Source: Candidatus Nitricoxidivorans perseverans (GTDB lineage: Bacteria > Pseudomonadota > Gammaproteobacteria > Burkholderiales > Rhodocyclaceae). From it: a stretch of 64,000 nt of DNA. The stretch lies in assembly GCA_030246985.1 (NCBI GenBank), contig CP107246.1, positions 2,048,282-2,112,281 of the forward strand. Reading direction: 5' to 3'. The stretch's first letter is position 1. The number at the start of each line of letters is the position of its first letter. The notes under the pieces are model-generated. The model searched no databases. It was not told the origin of the DNA and was given only the letters and a program-made list of their open reading frames with translations. Positions 1 to 8,950 of the stretch are shown one piece after another. The translations under genes were made by a program, and so were the position numbers.

Positions 1-873
1 TTCGTCATTGGCGCTATCGACGCGGATTCCGTTGGTGCAAGTCCAGGCAACCCTGACGTCGCGCTTGATGAACTCCTCGCAAACCGCGATCGCCCAGTTG
101 TTGTCGCTGGTGAAAATGTCGTCGGCAAGCACCACCTCGCGGAATCCGAGGCGCTGCATGTACAACATCTCCTCGGCGCAACGCTCGGGCGACTTCTTGC
201 GATAGCCATATCCCATCGTGTTCTTGCTGGCGCAGAAGTCGCACTTGAACACGCAACCGCGGGAAAACTCGATGGTGGAAACCGGGGTGGCCCTGGCAAT
301 GAGGCGCGTCACGTGCTTGCGGTACTCGTCGACCGGGTAGAGATCGAAGGCCGGGAAAGGAAGGTCGTCCAGATTCTGAACCCAGGAGCGCGCATCGTTG
401 CGCACGATCCGACCCTCCTCGCGCCGGCAGATACCCGCGATGTCACTGTCCCGTTTGCCATCCAGGATGTCGACGATGGTGAGGTCGCCCTCGCCGAAGG
501 CTACGAAATCGAGCAAGGACTGGCGCAGGGTTTCCTCGGGCAGGGCCGTTGCATGCGGGCCGCCGCCCACGGTGGTGATCGCGGGAGACACTTCCTTCGC
601 GATGAAGGACATGTCGAGCATCTGGTTCGCAAGGGGTGTGGTCGCCGTAATGCCGACCACGTCCGGTCGTTCCTCGCGAAGCAGGTTGCGCACGAACCCG
701 GGGTCGTAGCGCATGAACGACATGTCGCAGATGCGGACGTCATGGCCTGCACGGCGGGCGGTCGCCGCCAGCGTCGCCAGGCTGAGGACCGGATAGATCG
801 GATTGGCCAGGCTGCCTTCGCCGGAACCGTATGTCCTAGAGTACGACGGATTGATGAGGAGGAGTTTTGCCAT
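1..873 (-). CDS. B12-binding-domain radical SAM protein, C-terminus cut by window edge
   Basis: The reading frame stays open from the ATG at 873 down to base 1, giving 291 residues, and the C-terminal part lies outside the window. Residues 1-140 look like a cobalamin-binding Rossmann domain of the type found in B12-dependent radical SAM enzymes (MAKLLLINPS start, VVGITATTP, GGGPHATALPEE). No DxHxxG cobalamin-ligand motif is visible, as is common in this group. The radical SAM cluster motif is C207-x3-C211-x2-C214 (SRGCVFKCDFC), followed by typical core sequence. Family members often modify lipids, sugars or secondary metabolites by methylation or rearrangement. The substrate cannot be read from the sequence. 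It diverges from the methyltransferase at 970 and borders a glycan locus, so a role in surface-glycan or lipid modification is inferred. Confidence 0.85.
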   Translation of the reverse strand, partial: MAKLLLINPSYSRTYGSGEGSLANPIYPVLSLATLAATARRAGHDVRICDMSFMRYDPGFVRNLLREERPDVVGITATTPLANQMLDMSFIAKEVSPAITTVGGGPHATALPEETLRQSLLDFVAFGEGDLTIVDILDGKRDSDIAGICRREEGRIVRNDARSWVQNLDDLPFPAFDLYPVDEYRKHVTRLIARATPVSTIEFSRGCVFKCDFCASKNTMGYGYRKKSPERCAEEMLYMQRLGFREVVLADDIFTSDNNWAIAVCEEFIKRDVRVAWTCTNGIRVDSANDE

Positions 874-969
874 GCTGGTGACCAGATGAGGCGGCCATTC
901 TAGTGTTGGCGAAGCAATTCCACAACGGAAACGCTATCATCCCGCGCTTTCGGCGGCAGGACCGTGGCG

Positions 970-1968
970 ATGAGGGGCAGAGGTGTGGATGAGCGGGCCG
1001 TGAGGACGGATACGGGTTTGTCTTGCGGCGCTGTCCGGTGCGGGCTCGATGATGGCGTTCCCGCGGAGAGCCGGTCCGGCGGCCTCGGGTATCTTGCGTG
1101 CGGGAAATGCGGTGCGTTTCGTTTGCCACCCACGAGGGTTATCCAGGCGGAAGTCGAGCCGGACCGCGGCGGGGGCGCGGCGATGAGGCTGTTGTTCGGC
1201 TTTCGCCGGCGCTGGCTGGGTCGGCTGCCCCAGATGAACCGACCGGATGCCGCCGTACTGGATGTCGGCTGCGGAGACGGCCAGTTTCTCGCATACCTCG
1301 CGTCGCAAGGATTCCGCGAACTTGACGGCGTCGAACCCAGCCAATCCCGCAGACAGAATGCCTGCGTGCGCGGCCTTCGCGTTGCGGCCAGTCTGGACGA
1401 ACTCGACCGACGCAAGTTCGACATCATCTTCCTCTGGCATGTATTGGAGCATGTCCCTGCGCCTATGGCGTTGCTGCGGGAACTGTGCGGCCGGCTGGAC
1501 GACCGTGGCGTGCTGGTTGTGAGCATTCCGAATCACGCTGGCTGGCAGACCCGGTATTTCGGCTCCTGCTCCGCCTACCTCGACTATGGGCGGCACCTCT
1601 GGTACTGGGACTCGTCGGCCATCGACGACATTTTGAAGGAGGAACTTCCGGGCATGCGCGTGCGCGAGATGGGCGGACGAAACTTTGAATACGAGATATT
1701 CGGCTGGGTCGACACGCTGGGGAGCCGTCTGGCCGGCAAGGCGAACTTCATCCACTCGCGGTTGAAGAAGAAGCTCGGCAGCCCGGCCGGTCATGCGGGA
1801 GCGTTGATCCTTGCCGGCCTCCTGCTGCCTCTGGCCGGCATTCTTGCCCTGTTGCTGCCGCCCTCCGCAGCGAGCACGCTGACCCTGGTCATCGAACGTG
1901 ACCGCGGGGACGGAGTGGCAGCGGACAATAATCCTCGTTCAGCCACGACATGGTCATCTACTTTGTAA
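970..1968 (+). CDS. Class I SAM-dependent methyltransferase
   Basis: A Methyltransf_23-like enzyme of about 332 residues. The SAM-binding motif I is VLDVGCGDGQF, followed by the acidic strand-2 end GVEPS and the post-motif HVLEHVPAP, all typical of class I methyltransferases. The N-terminal stretch carries Cys pairs (LSCGAVRC, ACGKCGAF) resembling a zinc-ribbon seen in related sugar or small-molecule methyltransferases. A hydrophobic segment near the C-terminus (LILAGLLLPLAGILALLL) suggests membrane association. The ATG at 970 is preferred because GCAGGA at 956-961 lies 8 bases upstream; a GTG at 964 is also possible. The 3' end overlaps the next gene by 19 bases. Substrate unknown; the context suggests a glycan or glycolipid precursor. 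Confidence 0.8.
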   Translation: MRGRGVDERAVRTDTGLSCGAVRCGLDDGVPAESRSGGLGYLACGKCGAFRLPPTRVIQAEVEPDRGGGAAMRLLFGFRRRWLGRLPQMNRPDAAVLDVGCGDGQFLAYLASQGFRELDGVEPSQSRRQNACVRGLRVAASLDELDRRKFDIIFLWHVLEHVPAPMALLRELCGRLDDRGVLVVSIPNHAGWQTRYFGSCSAYLDYGRHLWYWDSSAIDDILKEELPGMRVREMGGRNFEYEIFGWVDTLGSRLAGKANFIHSRLKKKLGSPAGHAGALILAGLLLPLAGILALLLPPSAASTLTLVIERDRGDGVAADNNPRSATTWSSTL

Positions 1969-3653
1969 CAGGCGCCAGCGGTTTCGTTGGGCGCAGGCTT
2001 TGCCTTGCGTTGCGCAATCAGGGCCATGCCGTGCGCGCGCTGGTGCGGACCGCCCTTCCGCCTGATTTGCAGGCAGCAGGCGTCGAGGAGGTACGCGGAG
2101 ATCTCCTGGATCCGACAGCCTACAGGGAGGCACTGACCGGCAGCGACGTAGTCGTGCATTTGGGCGGTCTGGCGACTTTCGGCAATGGATCTGCCTACAG
2201 GGGGGCAAATCTCGAAGGAACCAGGCTCCTCTTGGAGGAGGCCCGGAAGCTTACGCCGGACCTGCGCCGGTTCGTGTTCGTCAGCACGCTCGGTGCGGTC
2301 GACCGGGCCCGACCGGATGTCTGCGACATTCCCCTGGACGAGTCCAGCCCGCCTCATCCGACGACCGATTACGGGCGTTCGAAGCTCGATGCCGAAAGCG
2401 CGGTGATTTCCGCGGGATTGCCGTGGTGCATCGTTCGCCCGACCCTCGTCGCTGGCGCCGGGATGCGCCGCCAGTCACATATCGCCGTGTTCGCGAGGCA
2501 GGCGCAGAAAGGCAGCCTCATCGCGCGTTTCGGATTTCCGGGCTGCATGTCAGTCATCCATGTCGATGATCTTGTGGATGCGTTGGCGACGCTTGCCGTC
2601 CATCCCGATGCGATCGGCCGAATTTTCTTCGCCGCTGGCGAAGCGATCACGCTGGCAAGCATATTCGATGGGGCAAGACCGGGAATGACCAGGATCGGCC
2701 TTGGGTGGGTACGCCCACTTCTCCGCCCCCTGGCGGGCATGTTGCCCTTCAGGCTGAAGGCCATTTTCTTCGATTGCCTGGTGGCGGACGATGCTGCCCT
2801 GAGGGCGCTGGGCTGGATGCCTTCTCACAGGGCTGCCGCGACGGTCCGGGAAGTCGCGGAAGAGCAGCGCTACATAGGCGATGCCTCATGCCCTCCAGCG
2901 GGCTGGTCCCTCGTTACCGGTGCCGCGTCGGGATTGGGCCGAGCCGTCGCGGAGACCCTGGCAGCAACCGGCAGGCGGTTGATCCTCGTCGACAGGGATG
3001 CCACAGGTATGGAGGATACAGCCCGGGGTGGCTGCAAGGTCGTCAGGATAAAATGCGACCTTGCCGATCCGTGCGAACTCGAGTGCCTTCTTGCAAGGCC
3101 GGAGTGGCAAGGAGATGGGGTATCGGAGGTGTTTGCCTGCGCCGGTTTCGGAATGCGAGGAATGTTCCACCAGATGGATATCGGACGACAGGCCGACACC
3201 GTTGAGGTGAACCTCGCTTCCAGGATGCGACTGGCCCATCACGCGATCCGCTTCATGCTGCCGAAACACTTCGGCAGGATCGTCTTTGTAAGCTCGTCCT
3301 CGGCCTTCCAGCCCCTCCCCTACATGGCGGCATATGCCGCGACGAATGCCGCGCTGTTGTCGTTCGGGGAGGCGATCTGGGGCGAACTGGACGATACGGG
3401 AATCAGGGTATTGACGATATGCCCAGGGGGCATGCGCACCAGCTTTCAGCGCAGCGCGGGGGTGCTCGAACTGCCGGGCGAGAAGCTTCTAGAGCCCGAG
3501 GAGGTGGCAAGGACGATGTTGGAGGCCCTGAACGGATGCAGCCCGACAGCAATGGCTGGCGGACGGGTCAGGGGCATGGCATTGGCCGCGCGCCTTCTGC
3601 CGCGCAAGGCAACCATTCTGTTGTGGCGGCATCTCATGGGAAAGCTGCGATGA
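1950..3653 (+). CDS. Two-domain fusion: NAD-dependent epimerase/dehydratase + classical SDR
   Basis: A 567-residue protein joins two Rossmann dehydrogenases. Residues 1-310 form an extended SDR with VTGASGFVG at the start and the catalytic YGRSK, like nucleotide-sugar epimerases, dehydratases or 3-beta-hydroxysteroid-type enzymes. Residues 325-567 form a classical SDR: VTGAASGLGRAVAE cofactor loop, VSSSSAF with the catalytic serine, then Y462-A-A-T-N466. The lysine of the usual YxxxK is Asn here, so this half may be impaired or use altered chemistry. The gene starts inside the previous methyltransferase gene. Such genes usually act on activated sugars or lipid-linked intermediates, but no substrate can be assigned. 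Confidence 0.8.
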   Translation: MVIYFVTGASGFVGRRLCLALRNQGHAVRALVRTALPPDLQAAGVEEVRGDLLDPTAYREALTGSDVVVHLGGLATFGNGSAYRGANLEGTRLLLEEARKLTPDLRRFVFVSTLGAVDRARPDVCDIPLDESSPPHPTTDYGRSKLDAESAVISAGLPWCIVRPTLVAGAGMRRQSHIAVFARQAQKGSLIARFGFPGCMSVIHVDDLVDALATLAVHPDAIGRIFFAAGEAITLASIFDGARPGMTRIGLGWVRPLLRPLAGMLPFRLKAIFFDCLVADDAALRALGWMPSHRAAATVREVAEEQRYIGDASCPPAGWSLVTGAASGLGRAVAETLAATGRRLILVDRDATGMEDTARGGCKVVRIKCDLADPCELECLLARPEWQGDGVSEVFACAGFGMRGMFHQMDIGRQADTVEVNLASRMRLAHHAIRFMLPKHFGRIVFVSSSSAFQPLPYMAAYAATNAALLSFGEAIWGELDDTGIRVLTICPGGMRTSFQRSAGVLELPGEKLLEPEEVARTMLEALNGCSPTAMAGGRVRGMALAARLLPRKATILLWRHLMGKLR

Positions 3654-3672
3654 TCCGCAATGCCGCCCACCA

Positions 3673-4656
3673 ATGGACCGCCTTCGGCGCAATGCGGCGG
3701 ATGGCTGCCGGGTGAACTGGGTTCGGTTTGGGCGGCTCATTGTTGTGGCAGCGCTCCTCGCCATGGCGGTGAATTATGTCGATCCCGGAAAACTGCCGGG
3801 GCACTTCGATCGCAGGCTCCTCGTTGCCGCATTGGCGATGCAGCCTTTCGTCGTGGCATGGATTCTTCTCACGGCATGGCGGCATGGGCTGATCGTGGCC
3901 CGGCAACCGGTGAGGCTGGGCATAACCGTGCCGGCGGTCGTCCTCTCGGTCGGCCTGAATGCACTATTGCCGGCGCGTGCTTCAGAGGCCTTGAAGGCAA
4001 CCTACCTGGCCGAGCATGCCGGCCTGCCGATGAGCCGTTGTGTGGGTGCGGTTCTGCTGGAGCGACTCGCCGATCTGTTCATCGTGGGTTTGATGGGCTG
4101 GGGCGCGCTGATATTGTTGAACCTTGAAATGGCACCGGCCGTGCTGGCCGGGGCAGTAAGCCTGCCCCTGATTCTCCTGGCCCTTATGGCAATTTTGGCA
4201 GGAAAAAGCAGTTCCGCGGCGGATCGCTTTCGGCTATCGCCCCTGCGCCATTTCTTCGCCATGCTAAGTGCCGTCGCCGATCAGTTCAATCCTGCCGGTT
4301 TCATGCGCCTGTTCGGGCTCGGATTGCTTATCTGGAGTTCGGGATTCGCGATGATGGCGGTTTTCATGGGCCTGGGCGGAAGCCGCACGTTGTCGGGGCT
4401 CCAGTACCTTGCCGTGTTCGTCGTCACAACCATCGGCTCGGCCGTGCCCGCCCTTCCCGGCGGAATAGGCACCTATCAGGCTGCGGGAACATTCATCCTG
4501 ACCAGATATGGCTTCAGCACAGAAGAAGCCCTTGCCCTCACGACGGCTGCGCAACTGTCGGTGTATCTGCCCACCCTTGCCCTGGCCATCCTGGTGAGCA
4601 TTCGCGATGGCGTCGGGCTGCGATCTCTGCTTGGGCGAGCAAGATCCGCCAGCTGA
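3673..4656 (+). CDS. LPG-synthase-TM-region / UPF0104-type integral membrane protein
   Basis: About 327 residues with many hydrophobic segments. The pattern matches the lysylphosphatidylglycerol synthase transmembrane-region family: the LNALLPARASEALKATYLAEHAG region, the LLERLADLFIVGL helix and the late PALPGGIGTYQAAGTFIL motif. Relatives include the flippase half of MprF and proteins of polyprenyl-glycan loci. Here it probably flips or stabilises a lipid or lipid-linked precursor at the inner membrane, since a polyprenyl-phosphate glycosyltransferase gene follows. The start is uncertain: ATG at 3673 has no clear ribosome site, and an in-frame GTG at 3712 would give a more usual N-terminus before the first membrane helix. 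Confidence 0.75.
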   Translation: MDRLRRNAADGCRVNWVRFGRLIVVAALLAMAVNYVDPGKLPGHFDRRLLVAALAMQPFVVAWILLTAWRHGLIVARQPVRLGITVPAVVLSVGLNALLPARASEALKATYLAEHAGLPMSRCVGAVLLERLADLFIVGLMGWGALILLNLEMAPAVLAGAVSLPLILLALMAILAGKSSSAADRFRLSPLRHFFAMLSAVADQFNPAGFMRLFGLGLLIWSSGFAMMAVFMGLGGSRTLSGLQYLAVFVVTTIGSAVPALPGGIGTYQAAGTFILTRYGFSTEEALALTTAAQLSVYLPTLALAILVSIRDGVGLRSLLGRARSAS

Positions 4657-4757
4657 GTTTTCGAAAGGCAGCGCCGGGACCGGCCTTCGCGACGGTGGAG
4701 AGAGTGCATTTCTTGTATCCTGATGCCCCGCCTACTTGCCGACCATCGCAAGCATCC

Positions 4758-5762
4758 ATGAATAGCCGCACGCTCGATAAACAGACACTGCTCTCGGTCA
4801 TCATCCCCGTCTTCAACGAGGAGGAAGTGCTGCCAAGGCTCTTCGGGGTCGTGGACAAGGTAATTGCGAGCCTTCCGGTCAGGGTTGAGGTCGTCCTCGT
4901 AAACGATGGCTCGCGCGATGGATCGCTGGAGAGAATGCTGGAAAAGAAGGCGGGCGACAGCCATTATCGGGTCATTGATCTGGCCCGGAACTTTGGCCAC
5001 CAGCAGGCGGTTTCAGCCGGACTTTCCCTTGCGCGCGGCGACGTAGTCGCCATCCTGGATGCCGACTTGCAGGATCCCCCTGAACTGCTCGGTCCGATGC
5101 TCGATCGGTGGCACCACGGAGTGGACGTCGTTTACGGCCAGCGCGGCAAACGCGAAGGTGAGTCGGCATTCAAGCGGGCGACGGCATACGTGTTCTACCG
5201 TCTCCTGAATTGGGCGGCCAGCGCGGAGATTCCGCCCGATACCGGCGACTTCAGGCTGATGGACCGGAAGGTGGTGGATGCGCTCAATGCCATGCCGGAA
5301 AGGCAGAGATTCCTGCGCGGCATGATCGCCTGGCTGGGTTATCGACAGGAGCCCATTCTTTATGACCGGCAGGCGCGGCAAGCCGGAATCACGAAATACC
5401 CGCTGAAGAAGATGGTGGCGTTGTCGATGGACGCCCTGTTCTCGTTCTCGATGAAACCGCTCCGATGGATGGCCCTTGCAGGAGTTGGCATGACGCTGAT
5501 CGGGGTTCTGCTCGTCGCCGTGCTGGTGGTGGTGAGATTGCGCTATCCCCATATTTTCGTTCCGGGACTTGCGACCACATGGGTGGCCTTGCTGGTTCTG
5601 TTCGGATTCAACTTCCTGTGCCTCGGCATCCTGGGCGAGTATGTCGGACGGACCTTTGTCAATGTTCAGGGACGCCCCGGCTTCCTGATTCGCGAGGTTT
5701 ATGCGCAAGCCGAACCGGATTCCGAGCATCCGGGCGGATTCCCCGAAGGCCGCGCATCGTGA
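4758..5762 (+). CDS. Family 2 glycosyltransferase, polyprenyl-phosphate sugar transferase type (DPM1/GtrB-like)
   Basis: 334 residues. The N-terminal GT-A domain opens with LLSVIIPVFNEEEVLP, has the ARNFGHQQAVSAGL segment and the metal/nucleotide motif AILDADLQDPPELL, all typical of dolichol- or undecaprenyl-phosphate mannosyl/glucosyltransferases. Two C-terminal transmembrane helices (about residues 230-310) match the GtrB/ArnC/YfdH arrangement. It should charge undecaprenyl phosphate with a sugar on the cytoplasmic face, for later use by a periplasmic GT-C enzyme; the polytopic protein at 8951-10444 is a candidate partner. ATG 4758 begins just before the conserved domain, whereas upstream in-frame codons add non-conserved sequence. 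The stop overlaps the next gene by 4 bases. Confidence 0.85.
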   Translation: MNSRTLDKQTLLSVIIPVFNEEEVLPRLFGVVDKVIASLPVRVEVVLVNDGSRDGSLERMLEKKAGDSHYRVIDLARNFGHQQAVSAGLSLARGDVVAILDADLQDPPELLGPMLDRWHHGVDVVYGQRGKREGESAFKRATAYVFYRLLNWAASAEIPPDTGDFRLMDRKVVDALNAMPERQRFLRGMIAWLGYRQEPILYDRQARQAGITKYPLKKMVALSMDALFSFSMKPLRWMALAGVGMTLIGVLLVAVLVVVRLRYPHIFVPGLATTWVALLVLFGFNFLCLGILGEYVGRTFVNVQGRPGFLIREVYAQAEPDSEHPGGFPEGRAS

Positions 5763-6610
5763 GAGCCACGGAAGCCCGGCCCGGCGATGCGGCGGCATCG
5801 GACGTCACCAGGCGGGAACTTTGCTTTCATGACGACTGGGCGCAATCCATAGATCCGTCGTCCGTCGCCGTCGAGGAAACCTTTTCCGCCTGCACTTCTC
5901 CCGAGCCGCAATGGCTCTTCGCCCAAATGGGCGATATCCGCGGAAAGAGGTTGCTGGAACTGGGAAGCGGGGCAGGGGAGGGGGCCGTCTTTTTTGCGAA
6001 ACGGGGTGCGCAGGTGACCGCAACAGACCTGTCGCACGGGATGCTGGAAGTCGTCCGCAAGGTGGCCGCGCTGCATGGCACCCAAGTGGATACACAGGTT
6101 TGCTCCGCAGAGGATTTGTCGGCGTTTCGGGACGGCAGCTTCGATGTGGTCTACGCAGCCAATCTGCTCCATCATGTGGATATTCGCCGCTGTCTAGACG
6201 AGGTGAAGCGGGTACTCAAGCCGGGCGGGGTCGCGGCCTTCTGGGATCCCATGGCCCACAACCCTGCCATCAATGTCTATCGGCGCATGGCCGCTCCCCT
6301 GAGGACGGCGGACGAACACCCGCTCAGGAGGAAAGAGCTTCGCTGGTTCAGGCAAAGATTCCCTGAAGTCAGAACCCGTTTTTTCTGGCTGACGACATTG
6401 CTGGTGTTCCTCAAGTTCTACCTCGTTGATCGCGTCCATCCTTCGGCCGACCGTTACTGGAAACGCATCCTGACGCACGAACGAAGCCTGCGGTGGCTGT
6501 ATCGCCCACTTCAGGCACTGGATACGCTGTTATTGGCGATCGCGCCCCCCCTCGGCTGGTATTGCTGGAACATCTGCATATTCGTCAGGAAAGACGGAGA
6601 CGGGGAATGA
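5759..6610 (+). CDS. Class I SAM-dependent methyltransferase
   Basis: 283 residues starting at a GTG that overlaps the upstream TGA (GTGA). Motif I is LLELGSGAGEGA, followed by VTATDLSHGMLEV and the post-motif FDVVYAANLLHHV, a UbiE/Methyltransf_11 pattern. The C-terminal third is basic and aromatic with two hydrophobic stretches (TTLLVFLKFYLV and TLLLAIAPPLGWYCW), which suggests membrane association and a lipid or lipid-linked substrate. Start chosen by translational coupling and by the position of the SAM domain; the open frame continues upstream within the glycosyltransferase gene without conserved sequence. The next gene overlaps by ATGA, so these genes form one transcription unit. Confidence 0.85.
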   Translation: MRATEARPGDAAASDVTRRELCFHDDWAQSIDPSSVAVEETFSACTSPEPQWLFAQMGDIRGKRLLELGSGAGEGAVFFAKRGAQVTATDLSHGMLEVVRKVAALHGTQVDTQVCSAEDLSAFRDGSFDVVYAANLLHHVDIRRCLDEVKRVLKPGGVAAFWDPMAHNPAINVYRRMAAPLRTADEHPLRRKELRWFRQRFPEVRTRFFWLTTLLVFLKFYLVDRVHPSADRYWKRILTHERSLRWLYRPLQALDTLLLAIAPPLGWYCWNICIFVRKDGDGE

Positions 6611-7776
6611 GTTTCTTCGAGGGCGGCCTGTCCCGCCTCGCTGCCTCGGCATTCACGAAAGCATCCCCTGCGTACGTGCAGTTCTACGTGACCGCCCGCT
6701 GCAACCTGGCATGCGAACAGTGCAACATCATCTACGCCAATGCGGACCAGGAGGAAGTGTCCACGGAAGGGTGCCGCCGCATAGCCGAGAATCTGGCACG
6801 AATCGGAACATCCGTTGTGTTGCTGACAGGTGGCGAGCCTTTCATCAGGAAGGATCTGCCACGGATTTGCAAGGCGTTTCTCGACAATGGCATTCATCCG
6901 CGCATCCAGACCAATGGCTTCGCATCGCGCGAGCAACTGGAGGCCGTGGCGGACGTCGGTGTCAGGGACATCTCGGTGTCGCTCGATGCCCTGAGCCCCT
7001 CGGTGCAGGATCGAATCAACGGGGGGTTCGATCGTTCGTGGGAACGCACGATAGAGACGATTGCGACGATCAACGAGATATTTCCCGAGAACAGCTTTGC
7101 GGCACTGGGATGTGTCCTCTCGCCGAGCAACATCGGACAGATTTCGGATGTTGTCCGCTTTGCGACCGAAATCGGCTGGTGGCTATCGCTGGTACCAGTG
7201 CATGTGACCAACCCTGCCCGGCCGCGAAACTTCCGCACTTTCGACAGTAGCTTGTCGTTCAAGCCGGAGGAACTTCCGCGGGTCAGGGCAGTGCTCGATT
7301 CCGTGAAGGCAATGAGGGACCATGGTTTCGCAGTGTACGACTCGGACGAATATCTTGATGACATCTACAGGTTCGTTGCGGGCGAGCCCGTCCGGTGGCG
7401 ACACCGAAACCGCAATGTCTGCGACAGCCCGTTCCTGTACTTCGCGATACAGCCCAACGGCGACATGGCGGTCTGCTGCGACTACAGGCTCGGGGAGTCC
7501 CATCCGGTGCAATCTCCGGATTTCGTCGAGAAGTACTATGGCGACGAATTGCATCGGGAGGTCGAAGCGATTACTTCATCATGCGATGGCTGCATGTACG
7601 GGAGCTTTCCCGAGATTTCCATCTCGACGCGGTATTTCATCTCCATGGCGCGCCGGGCACGCCTGTTCCTGATTGACGGAGCTTCGCGCCGAAAGCTCGC
7701 ACACTACCCGGCAGGGCAGTTGTTCCAGTTGGCAGCAGACCTCTCTTCCGGCAGTGCAAGGGTTGCGTCGAAGTGA
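6607..7776 (+). CDS. Radical SAM protein with SPASM-like C-terminal cysteines
   Basis: 389 residues, start ATG 6607 overlapping the previous stop. The radical SAM motif is C32-x3-C36-x2-C39 (ARCNLACEQC), followed by VVLLTGGEPFIRKDLP, typical of the MoaA/PqqE/AlbA group. The C-terminus carries further cysteines (NVCDSPFLYF, MAVCCDY, SSCDGCMYG) fitting a SPASM or twitch domain that binds auxiliary Fe-S clusters. Relatives modify peptides or sugars. Here it is embedded in a glycan operon between a methyltransferase and a membrane protein, so the substrate may be a sugar or glycolipid. No precursor-peptide gene is visible beside it. Confidence 0.85.
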   Translation: MSFFEGGLSRLAASAFTKASPAYVQFYVTARCNLACEQCNIIYANADQEEVSTEGCRRIAENLARIGTSVVLLTGGEPFIRKDLPRICKAFLDNGIHPRIQTNGFASREQLEAVADVGVRDISVSLDALSPSVQDRINGGFDRSWERTIETIATINEIFPENSFAALGCVLSPSNIGQISDVVRFATEIGWWLSLVPVHVTNPARPRNFRTFDSSLSFKPEELPRVRAVLDSVKAMRDHGFAVYDSDEYLDDIYRFVAGEPVRWRHRNRNVCDSPFLYFAIQPNGDMAVCCDYRLGESHPVQSPDFVEKYYGDELHREVEAITSSCDGCMYGSFPEISISTRYFISMARRARLFLIDGASRRKLAHYPAGQLFQLAADLSSGSARVASK

Positions 7777-8930
7777 ATCTCACGCTTGCACTGCATCATT
7801 TGCTCATGGACTGCATTCGTACGCTTCGGAGCGAGGCCGCGGCGGAGCACCGCCAGTTCCTGGAGTCATTGAGCGAGTCTTTGCGGATCGAGGCAACCGG
7901 CCAGGACTTCCTCGTTTACTGGGACTACGGCGGGAGGGAGTTCGGTCCGATAAGCACGCCCCGAAGCGAGTTTCGCTTCTACAAGCGCGGAGACGGTACC
8001 TCATCGGCTGGATTGCGCAGGGAAGGTCTGCGCTGGAAGAACTGGAACGCTGCTGTTCTCTTGGTGAAGAGAATCATTGAATTTTCCGATCTGCCGCCCC
8101 TGCCGGAGGTGGAAGTGGGGGCATCCGAGGCGCGCCGCGCCAAGGCATGGGATTCCATCCTTCCGAAGAAGGGCTTCGTTATTCCTGCTGCCCTTGCGTC
8201 GATTTCGTCGGCGATGTGGTCGCTCGGCCTCAATGGCGGTTCTTCGGTATTCCTCATGACGTTCCTTGCCTGCATCGGTCTCATCATCGTCGCAAACCGC
8301 TTCCCTCTGGCACATTTGCGAAAACCGATGAAAACGTGGGAATTGCTGGTGGTCGTATTGCCGGTCGGCGCAGGCGGAAACCCGGCGATGGTGGCAGCGA
8401 CCATCCTCCCCCTTTCGGTCCTTGCATTGCTTGAGGCCCACAGGCTGCGGCCGGCCTACTGGCTGTTACTGGGTCCCGCCTTGCTCCCATCCGCCGTGAT
8501 TACAGGTGTGTCCGGGATCGTGGCCGGGGTTGCACTGCTCGTGATTGTGTCCGTCGCATGGGGACTGGCGCGATACCGGTTTCGTCCAGGGACGGTGCAG
8601 TTTGCGGCAACGGGCATCTTGCTTTCATTGGGGTTCGTCCTGGCATCGGGCTTGGGGGGGGCGTCCGCGCTTATCGGGTCGTCGACGATGGCAGGATGGT
8701 TCCTCCTGACCCTTTCCTTGCCGACATTCCTGCTCTGGTGGGTGCATGGGCAGCAGTTGTCGCTGGTTCCCATAACGTTACTGGGGTGTCTTTGTGCCAT
8801 CGGCCTGACAGGGACCGTTGCTGGCGGACTCCCTGCTTCCGCGATGGGCTTGCTGGGGATATCGTTCATTCCCGCATGGCGGGTACTCGCTGGATTGCTT
8901 TCGGCAAATAAGGCCGGGACTCTCACCTGA
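7773..8930 (+). CDS. Polytopic membrane protein with N-terminal cytoplasmic domain, function unknown
   Basis: 385 residues starting at a GTG overlapping the upstream TGA (GTGA). Residues 1-125 are soluble and charged and contain an aromatic segment (FLVYWDYGGREFGPIS). The rest is strongly hydrophobic with roughly eight to nine predicted membrane helices rich in Gly, Ala and Leu. No catalytic motif was recognised. The context suggests a part in export, polymerisation or precursor handling, but this is inference only. No family was recognised from the residues. Confidence 0.6.
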   Translation: MNLTLALHHLLMDCIRTLRSEAAAEHRQFLESLSESLRIEATGQDFLVYWDYGGREFGPISTPRSEFRFYKRGDGTSSAGLRREGLRWKNWNAAVLLVKRIIEFSDLPPLPEVEVGASEARRAKAWDSILPKKGFVIPAALASISSAMWSLGLNGGSSVFLMTFLACIGLIIVANRFPLAHLRKPMKTWELLVVVLPVGAGGNPAMVAATILPLSVLALLEAHRLRPAYWLLLGPALLPSAVITGVSGIVAGVALLVIVSVAWGLARYRFRPGTVQFAATGILLSLGFVLASGLGGASALIGSSTMAGWFLLTLSLPTFLLWWVHGQQLSLVPITLLGCLCAIGLTGTVAGGLPASAMGLLGISFIPAWRVLAGLLSANKAGTLT

Positions 8931-8950
8931 TAAGTTTTCGAGAGACCAGG

